A stretch of DNA of 64,000 nt from Anolis sagrei (lineage: Eukaryota > Chordata > Lepidosauria > Squamata > Anolidae), in assembly GCF_037176765.1 (NCBI RefSeq), contig NC_090024.1, forward strand, positions 154,379,278 to 154,443,277. Reading direction: 5' to 3'. The notes beneath the pieces are model-generated. The model saw nothing but the letters and a program-made list of their open reading frames with translations, had not been told where the DNA came from and made no database searches. This document shows positions 56,351-64,000 of the stretch, in pieces. Numbering within the stretch: position 1 is the first letter of the stretch; every line of letters starts with the position of its first letter. Position numbers and translations under genes: made by a program.

Positions 56351-57001
56351 AAGCTCAGTGAAATGAACAACTGCTGCTGAAGTTCCTAGAAAGTCACACT
56401 GGAGAACCTAGTAAATTCCTAGAGAGACATCCTCTCTTAAGAATTTTCTAGGTCCCCTAAGGAGACTATAATAAGTTCAAGGGGAAGTTGGTTAGGGTTG
56501 TATGCACAGATATCGGTCCCATGAGCAGGGGTGTCATATTGTTATTGCTGGATCAAAACATCCATGAATAAATATGCACCAATATTAAACCATGTCCTAC
56601 TAATCTAGTGTTATTTTTTAAGGAAGTATATAATTGCATATTTTATCTCGGTGGAAGAAAGTATTACCTCCAGCAACAACTCTGAGCAAGGCCCACTCTA
56701 ATGACCCATGTGCAAATCCAGTAAGAGAAGCAACTGCCTTCCATGACTGGAGTAGTCAAGGGCCTCTTCTACCCAGGCAACCTGGAATCAGGCCAGGCAG
56801 CTCACTTTCATGGGACGGCATGACAAGCCAAGGAACAGTGGGAACTCTGGCTTGACATGCACAAGCAATGTGAGAGTGCACACTTCTCTGTTGTGTCTGC
56901 TTGCAGGAGATTTGCTCTTTGGTTTATTTATTATACTATCCAAAAACAGTGAGCACAATTTCTACTCCTTCTTAGCCCCCCCCATCAGTTCTCATTTACA
57001 T

Positions 57002-57300
57002 AACAACAACAACAACAACAACAACATTTATTTATATCCCACCACCATCTCCTGAAAGGTACTTGGGGCGGCTTACAAGGCAGTCCAAGTGCAGCATAAC
57101 AAAAACGGTACGTGAGTATAAAACAATATCACATAAAATTATTTTTAAAACCCACTATTAATACATATAAAAATAAAATTACATTATTTTAAAATCACAG
57201 ACCATCTGTAGTTAAAGTTAGCTGCCATCAATTCACAACTAAAGTGTCAACCTCATATGGGCCCATTTCAGCCTACTCGAGATAAAAAGCCAAAGTAGCA
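57002..57300 (-). mobile_element. L2 LINE 3' end
   Basis: (AAC)n at 57003-57025, then TTTATATCCCACCACCATCT and CTTGGGGCGGCTTACAAGG reversed. Confidence 0.75.
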
Positions 57301-57532
57301 GATATGGTCAACATTTTCTTCTTTCCCACCCAATGGCACTGGAGTGTTAATCTTGATTTGCTCCATAATATTTCTGTGTAGTAGAACTACATACAGAGGG
57401 AGTTCAAACATGTTTTTAATTATAACCAAAGTTGCCAAATGCAGGGCTAGGTGATCTTTTTCATGTCCGTCAGTGCTAACAGCTACTCTCCAGTTGTTGG
57501 AGGTCTGACTTTAGGTGATAGTGGCAAAGATT

Positions 57533-57825
57533 ATTTATTTATTTATTTACCATATTTATATACCGCCCCTATCAGCCCAGAGGCAACTCGGAGCAGTTAA
57601 CAATTGGCAACGATTTGATGCCTCAACAATTAAAAATCTTATTAGTCATAAAACACATCGGATAGTGTATAACCTTTTGCTAACTTGAGAAACAAGGTAA
57701 CCGTGCTACTGTATTCATTAAAAAAAAGGGGGGGGGGGAATGTGAAATCTCCCTTCAGGAAGATAGAACTGAAAATAAATAAATAAATAAATACATACAT
57801 ACATACATACATACATGCATAAAAT
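57533..57825. repeat. L2-type tail (-) and microsatellites
   Basis: 57533-57660 has (TTTA)n followed by ATATACCGCCCCTATCAGCC, a reversed LINE tail. 57720-57740 is an A/G run; 57773-57820 is (AAAT)n(ACAT)n. Confidence 0.5.
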
Positions 57826-58774
57826 GAGATGCAGACATTGTGCTGGATAGCAGCGTGAGGTTAGAAACTGGGCCCAAACCTAAAAACTGCATGTGTTTTA
57901 TTTCCAGTAATCTTTAATACTGGCAATTTTCTATCCCATGAATCTCTTACTCTTTTTGGTAGCGTCAGGGACAGCTGGCATAATGACAAGAGATCTAAAA
58001 AATGAATGCTTTGTCAGTCTCCGTCTGGATGTTACCATTATTTTAATGCTAATGTGGTTTCTCCTCAGTCTTTTTCCCATCTGAATATAAGCAACTAAAG
58101 CCTCCTGATATTTATGGGATTTTACTAGATTAGCTTTTTAAAAAAGAAAACCTTTAAAGCAAAGAGGGAGTTCATTCAGCAGTGGGGGTTTGCTCAAAGT
58201 GCCACCCCAGATAAAATATTACAGGATTCAAGTAAGTATAAACAAGACCCATGCCTATGAAATGGTTTCTTATGTGAATTTGGGACGAAGGCCAAGTGTA
58301 TGTCTAGATTTTAGGGAAATTTATTAGCCAAGGTCAACTGTATTTCTAGGACTCGGAAGATGGGATGGCAAAGAATTTGCCAGTTGGAGTCAGGCACTTC
58401 CTCAGTTCCTTGACTTCTTTTTACTGGATGTATTTTCCATCCACCCCTGTTTACTTTTATAAATTCTCAGGATTATTAGAATTTGCAGTTATGCAGTTAT
58501 GACACACACACCCCTTTTTTGAATTGCAGCATACAGAAAATAGTTCCCCACAGTGAGTCTAGCATATTATCTAAAAAGCCATGCAATGTTAATGCCTCCC
58601 CCTCTGTTTCCGAGGCAGTGCTCAGCTCTAGAAGGTATTCTTTCCCCCTGCTCCATTCATTTTTTCCAAACAGATCCTTGGTTAGTCCATCTCAGTTAAT
58701 CCATTTATCACAGCCCTGACCCTTTGGATTTTATTCTGAGTCAAATTATGATATAGTTTAATGACCGCTTAATA
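57826..58774. other. Unassigned intergenic sequence
   Basis: No recognisable repeat or gene. Confidence 0.4.
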
Positions 58775-59005
58775 ACTATGTGTGTCTGTATGCCTTCAAG
58801 TTCTTTGTTGACATATGGTGGCCCCAGGAATTTTGCAGGGTTTTCTTAAGCAACAAATACTCAGAGGTACTTTTACCAGTTCCTTCCTCTGAAATACAGC
58901 ACCTGGTATTTGTTGGCAGTCTACCATCCATATGCTAACCAGTGCTAATCCTGCATAGCTTCCAAAATCAGACCAAAATGAACAGCTTTTCCATTTTGTT
59001 TTGTG
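58775..59005 (-). mobile_element. 5S-rRNA-derived SINE
   Basis: Read in reverse: 5S-like head (plus strand AGTCTACCATCCATATGCTA, ACCAGTGCTAATCCTGCAT, AGCTTCCAAAATCAGACC), then AGTTCCTTCCTCTGAAATAC and a tail with GCCTTCAAGTTCTTTGTTGA. The order matches 5S-headed SINEs of amniotes. The copy is old. Confidence 0.75.
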
Positions 59006-59303
59006 TTTTTGGCTTTTTCTTAACCCTTCCATCAATTCATCATGTTTCTGCTTTTTCACCAACTTTAATAGATGATGTTTCTCAGAATCCAGATGTTGAA
59101 ATATTTTAAATGAAGGATGACAGTGACCCAGTTTAAAATACTAATCTTCGACAGATTAAATAGATACAAATTGTGGAAGAAGTATTTCTTTTCCTATCTG
59201 TCTGTATGTCTTTCTTGTTGCTTAAATTGGGGAAGAACAACATGCAGGTGAAGGAGTAAAGTGGCTGAGAAGAGGAATACTTTTGTGTGTGAGACAAGAG
59301 AGT

Positions 59304-60562
59304 ACAGTAGAGTCTCGCTTATCCGAACAGGACATAGGGTTACAGCCTGTGTTGGATGGGGTTACACTCCCCCTGAAGACGCAGGTTCGCAGCTTGGGTG
59401 TGATCTTGGATTCATCGCTGAGCCTGGAACCTCAGGTTTCAGCGGTGACCAGGGGCGAATTTGCACAGTTAAAACTTGTGCGCCAGTTGCGCCCGTACCT
59501 TGGGAAGTCTGACTTGGCCATGGTAGTCCATGCTCTGGTTACATCCCATATAGACTATTGCAATGCTCTCTACATGGGGTTGCCTTTGAAGACTGCTCAG
59601 AAGTTTCAAATGGTCCAACGCTCGGCAGCCAGGTTACTAAGAGGAGCGGCCCTGAGGGAGCATACAACCCCCTCTGTTGCGCCAGCTCCACTGGCTGCCA
59701 GTTTGCTACCAGACACAATTCAAAGTGCTGGCGTTAGCCTCTAAAGCCCTAAATGGTTCTGGCCCTACTTACCTCTCCGAACGTATCTCCTCCTATGAAC
59801 CAACTAGGACATTAAGATCATCTGGGGAGGCCCTACTCTCAGTCCCGCCTGCATCACAGGCGCGCCTGGCGGGAACGAGAGACAGGGCCTTCTCAGTGGT
59901 GGCCCCTCAGCTGCGGAACGTCCTTTCTATAGATATCAGATTGGCCCCATCCCTATTGGCATTTTGGAGGAAAGTGAAAACCTGGCTGTTCGAACAAACA
60001 TTCGATTAAACAGTGTAATGAATATATGAACACGGATTAACGGATGATGAGATTGGATTCTGATTTTACTGATGAGACGCTAATGATTGTTATACTGATG
60101 TTTAATTGTTGATACTGCTATTGTTTTAACTGTCCCATAATCATTTTATGATGTTTTGCATTGAATTTTGCTGTTGTTAACCGCTTTGAGTTGCCTGAGG
60201 GCTAAGAAAAGCGGTATATAAGTGAAGTAAATAAATAAATAATAAATAAACCGTCGCTCGTACAACATTCTGTATTATCCAATGCAGTCTGCATCCCGCC
60301 CAGATCCACAGCTGTTTCAATACATTGCGATGTTTTGGTGCTAAATTTGTAAATACAGTCATTACTACATAATGTTACAATGTATTGAACTTCTTTTTCT
60401 GTCAATTTGTTGTAAAACATCATGTTCTGGTACTTAATTTGTAAAACCATATCGTAATTTGACGTTTAATAGGCTTTTCCTTAGTTCCTCCTTATTATCC
60501 AACATTTTTGCTTATCCAACGTCCTGCTGTCCTGTTTATGTTGGATAAGTGAGACTCTACTG
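59304..60562. mobile_element. Tigger1-like element split by an L2
   Basis: The left end CAGTAGAGTCTCGCTTATCC is cut at about 59327. The right part, 60250-60562, reads TGTTCTGGTACTTAATTTGT, GACGTTTAATAGGCTTTTCC and GGATAAGTGAGACTCTACTG, closely resembling the Tigger1 3' region known from mammals. Confidence 0.82.
59328..60250 (+). mobile_element. L2 LINE 3' portion, well preserved
   Basis: Frame 59283-59744 encodes LGVILDSSLSLEPQVSAVTR, LVTSHIDYCNALYMGLPLKT and VQRSAARLL. The frame changes once near 59690 and 59677-60009 continues QLHWLPVCYQTQFKVLALAS, GPTYLSERISSYEPTRTLRS, RAFSVVAPQLRNVLSIDIRL. The 3' UTR ends GAGTTGCCTGAGGGCTAAG, GCGGTATATAAGTGAAGTAA and (AAAT)n. This is the best L2 copy in the window, 5' truncated. 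Confidence 0.9.
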
Positions 60563-60720
60563 GTCCTTGAGTTGGAAGAGACCAAGAAGACCACCCAGTC
60601 CAACTCCCTGTCATAGTGGAAGACTCAATCAAAGTACTCCTAACAGAAGACAGTCCAACCTTTCCTTGAAAACCTCAATAGAAGGAAACTCCATCATGTT
60701 CCAAGTGCCATGGCAGGGAG
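60563..60720 (-). mobile_element. CR1 LINE 3' end
   Basis: GAGTTGGAAGAGACCAAGA, CCACCCAGTCCAACTCCCTG, reversed CR1 terminus without the octamer tail. Confidence 0.8.
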
Positions 60721-60800
60721 AGTAAAGGGTGTAGGTGTTTGTTTTAGATTCTCCTTGAACCAAGCTCTTACCTCTCACCACTCTACTCAGAGAAGGGACT

Positions 60801-61020
60801 GCTCTCTCTCTCTCGCTCTCTCTCTCTCAATAATGTTAAAGTTTTCTTAATAAGAAGGACTTATCTACATTGATCTGTGGATAAAGATTGACATTCTTCG
60901 GGATGAATGTTTGAGTAAAATTTCTAGACATATTATTTATTGATTGATTTACTGCATTTATATCCTGCCCTTCTCACCCCGAAGGGGACTTACGGTGGCT
61001 CATAATATTATACATGACAA
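60801..61020. repeat. (CT)n and an L2-type tail (-)
   Basis: 60801-60829 is (CT)n with one interruption. 60940-61020 reads TTTACTGCATTTATATCCTG, CCCCGAAGGGGACTTACGG, a reversed LINE tail. Confidence 0.6.
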
Positions 61021-61059
61021 TAGGTGGTTATTCACACATATGTACATGTACATGCATAT

Positions 61060-61747
61060 ACATATAATGATTATGGTGATGATGATGCCATCAAAGTGAA
61101 AATTGAAAAGTTGATGACGGATGCCAAGTGTAGACTCTGCAAGGAAGCAGATGAAACAATAGATCACATCCTCAGCTGCTGCAGGAAGATCGTGCAGACA
61201 GACTACAAGCAGAGGCATAACACTGTTGCTCAGATTATTCATGGGAACTTGTGCCACAAATACCATCTGCCTGCAACAAAGAACTAGTGGGATCACAAGT
61301 CTGAAAAGGTTACAAAAATGAACACATCAAACTACTCTGGGATTCCGAATTCAGAATGACAGAGTTTTGGAGCACAATACTCCTGACCAAACAAAGCATG
61401 GATAGTCAATGTTGCAATCCCAGGAGACAGCAAGATTGAAGAGAAACAACTGGAAAAGCTGACACAATATGAGGATTTAAAGATGGAACTGCAAAGGCTC
61501 TGGCACAAGCCAGTAAAGGTGGTTCTAGTGGTGATCGGCACACTGGGTGCAGTGCCTAAAGACCTTGACCTGCACTTAACACAATCGGAGCTGACAAAAT
61601 TACCATCTGTCAGCTGCAAAAGGCCACCTTACTAGGATCTGCACGCATTATTTGCCGATACATCACATTGTCCTAGATACATCTGATCCAACACAACAGC
61701 CAGCATAGTTATCTTGTTTGCGGTGTACTAATCTTGTTGTATTTCTG

Positions 61748-61790
<43 letters not shown>
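61060..61790 (+). mobile_element. R4-like LINE 3' portion
   Basis: Frame 61024-61287 encodes MTDAKCRLCKEADETIDHIL then SCCRKIVQTDYKQRHNTVAQ: a CCHC knuckle in the spacing found just before the restriction-like endonuclease of R4/Dong-type LINEs. Downstream decayed sequence (ATTGTTGCAATCCCAGGAGA-like, KYxDLK-type residues) fits the endonuclease. The tail is (AAT)n at 61746-61790. Confidence 0.75.
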
Positions 61791-61800
<10 letters not shown>

Positions 61801-61920
61801 TATACCGCCCTATCTCCTCGAAGGGACTCAGGGCAGTTTCTAACATATAAGTCAAAACATTAAATTGCCAAGAAGAAAATCATACAGACAGATTAAAAAA
61901 AATCACAAAAAAATCCTACT
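61785..61920 (-). mobile_element. L2-type LINE 3' tail
   Basis: GTCTTTATTTGTATACCGCC and CGAAGGGACTCAGGGCAG reversed; shares the (AAT)n with the R4 tail. Confidence 0.65.
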
Positions 61921-63486
61921 AAAACACAACAATAAACATGTAAACCAATTGCAATTATAACTCCATCAGAGAAGGTTTAACAAAAAACCAATGGTCAGAA
62001 CTACAAAATGGGCATGGTCAACTATAAAAGGGCTGGGCAAGGGATAGTGCAACTGTGTATACACACACATATATACACAACTTAACACAAATATGGATAA
62101 AAATTCACCCCATACAAAAGATAAAATTGTAATTTAACAGTAAGATTAAAGAATATGAAGCTTCTTCATGGTTCAGTCTGATAAACATTTCACCAAACCT
62201 CAGCCTGAGAAACGTTTTTTTATACAGGGGGTCAGTTCTGCAAGGTATGATGTGATAATACAGAACACGAGATCTTTAAGCATGTGCTGAGTGTTTTCTA
62301 CTAACAGGGAGATACTACCAATGCCCACACTTCCAGAATTAGAACCGAAGGTTTAAAAGGGAGAAGCAATTATAACTTCTTTCCACTCCTAAGTCCCAGT
62401 ACTGCTCACTTTAGAAACTCTCCCAAATAAATCTCCAGTGCTGTTGTTCAGTGCTTGAGAGGGGCTTGCTTAATGCTTACATGTATGTCTTCGCAAATCG
62501 GGCCTTCATTCGTCATGATTGCACTGAACAATCCTTGGGAAAGTGTTCCTTTTTCCTTTTACTTCTCCCCCTGCCCACCCCTCCCCGGTGCTACTTGGGG
62601 CTTAGTGGCAATTGAGGCAGAATGGCTCTCTGACTCTGATACAAATCAGCGTTTTAAAAGAAATGCATTAGGAGACCCACTTAGGCATGTCATTTACAAT
62701 CCCTCTGGCATATGACCAGATAGACAAAGTTTCATTGAGGCTTCTTGGTGATGCGCTGAACTGAAGTGTGGGAAAAATCCTCGACACTGCACTTGGCTTT
62801 TTGTCTGCCATGCCATTATGAACCCTGGAATATTTGTCCTTCCCTTTATGGAGACTTTGCTTGCGCTTGTGCTGCATCTTTGGACTGAGCATCTGTCAAG
62901 TCTTATTTCATCCCTGTAAAAATAATACAGTTCTTTTAGACTAAAATGAAAAAAGAAAGCAGGCAGAACAGACAAAGAGGAATACCAGTCGGGCTGCTCC
63001 GTCTATCCTTTTAGGGTCTAAAAATAGCGGCAGAGATTATGGCCTTCGTTGAGCATGAATAAGCCCCTTTGATTTTAATAAATTAGACTGTGTTTTCAAG
63101 ACTGTTTTTTCTTCCCACAGCAAATGGTCATCAGCTTTTGTGCCTGGACCCAAGCAGGGATAGATCAATCTGTCAATTTTGGGTCCACCCAGCTGTTTTT
63201 CCACCTCAGTCTTAAGTTCATTTCCACTTGGTTCTAAATAATTTTTAAAATGTTCTTCTAAAAATGCCATGCCTTTTTTCTAAGATACATATCAATGTAT
63301 GCATCAGTGTACATATATTTGGAAAGTATATACTCCTTATACAGTATACGATTTTGCCCCATTATCAGTCATTTTTGTGGACCACAGAGAAATTGTGTTT
63401 CTCTGTGGTACAGAATTTCTGACTGGAGAATTGTATTGCAAAAATCCAGGGAAATACTCATTTGGGTCAAAAGTTCATTTTGTTGA
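61921..63486. other. Unassigned intergenic sequence
   Basis: About 1.6 kb without a recognisable repeat. Minus frame 62975-62694 (93 codons) has no known features. Confidence 0.45.
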
Positions 63487-63820
63487 ACTGAGCCCCCAGT
63501 GGCGCAGTGGGTTAAAGCATTGAGCTGCTGAACTTGCTGACCAAAAGGTCGCAGGTTCAAATTCAGGGAAGGGTATGAGCTCCCACAGTTAGCCCTAGCT
63601 TCTGCCAACCTAGCAGTTCAAAAGCATGCAACTGTGAGATCAATAGGTACTGCTCTGGTGGGAAGGTAATGATTCTCAATACAATCATGCTGGCCACATG
63701 ACCTTGGAGGTATTTGCGGACAACGCTGGCTCTTCGGCTTAGAAATGGAGATGAGCACCAACCTCCAGAGATGAACATGACTGGACTTAATGTCAGGGGA
63801 AACTCTTTACCTTTTACTTC
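63487..63820 (+). mobile_element. tRNA-derived SINE (family A)
   Basis: Head GAGCCCCCAGTGGCGCAGTG, B box GGTTCAAATTC, body, tail CTTAATGTCAGGGGAAACTC and TTTACCTTTTAC. The last 180 bases of the window (63821-64000) are unassigned. Confidence 0.9.
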
Positions 63821-64000
63821 ACTTTGTGTATTTGTCCTGGACATATCCAGTTTAAATATGTACGTATGAACATTCAAATATGGTGGATATTGCTGGGCTG
63901 GAGTGCCTCGGTGAATGCAGGCATAACAATAGGACTGAAATTGGTATGAGGAAATGCACAGTTTAAGATTTCAGAAAGGTTCTTAACAATCTGTCTATGG

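Noticed and set aside
62694-62975. 93-codon minus frame that might be a small gene
   Set aside because: No signal, domain or known family; it could equally be conserved non-coding DNA.

Overview
This is vertebrate nuclear DNA, most likely from an iguanian lizard such as Anolis. The protein of the one gene found is typical of a reptile. The repeats are a squamate set: tRNA-derived SINEs with BovB-type tails, BovB/RTE, L2, CR1 and R4 LINEs, Penelope-like elements, Helitrons, and hAT, Tigger and mariner DNA transposons. The genus is inferred; no search was possible.

The only host protein-coding gene I can support is CCN1 (CYR61), on the minus strand. Its coding sequence runs from 25249 down to 21187 in five exons and encodes 375 residues. 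The TATA-box and CpG-rich promoter lies at about 25460-25720 and the 3' UTR at about 20545-21186. All four CCN modules (IGFBP, VWC, TSP1, CTCK) are present, each on its own exon after the signal-peptide exon. The 5' UTR carries an uninterrupted (CAG)11 tract and is open in frame with the start codon. Intron 1 holds a four-unit tandem array of hairpin MITEs, intron 2 an inverted Penelope-like pair, and intron 3 a SINE nested in an R4 LINE fragment.

The rest is intergenic and built largely of nested transposon remnants. 0-20 kb: a BovB split by a SINE, a decayed mariner with TA flanks, a 1.5-kb near-perfect Penelope palindrome with a 13-bp target duplication, Tigger-like pieces, and a minus-strand Helitron at 14589-16553. 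26-38 kb: L2, CR1 and R4 3' ends, a degenerate AT-rich tandem repeat (28.8-29.7 kb), a BovB/MITE chimera, a GC-rich block with a CArg (SRF-type) box at 34360, and a MITE-derived 120-bp satellite (34.94-35.48 kb). 38-64 kb: further LINE 3' ends and SINEs, a hAT MITE with a perfect 8-bp duplication, a Helitron at 48455-49822, two Helitrons abutting head to tail at 52776-53844, another at 55465-56204, and a Tigger1-like element split by an L2.

I saw no tRNA, rRNA or CRISPR locus and no second host gene. Large repeat-poor stretches (2.3-4.4, 8.2-9.2, 39.1-40.2, 44.9-46.0, 47.1-48.4, 50.9-52.8 and 61.9-63.5 kb) hold nothing I can name. Two of the blocks upstream of CCN1 (34.2-34.5 and 51.9-52.5 kb) carry SRF- or TEAD-type motifs that fit the known control of CCN1, but that link is inference.
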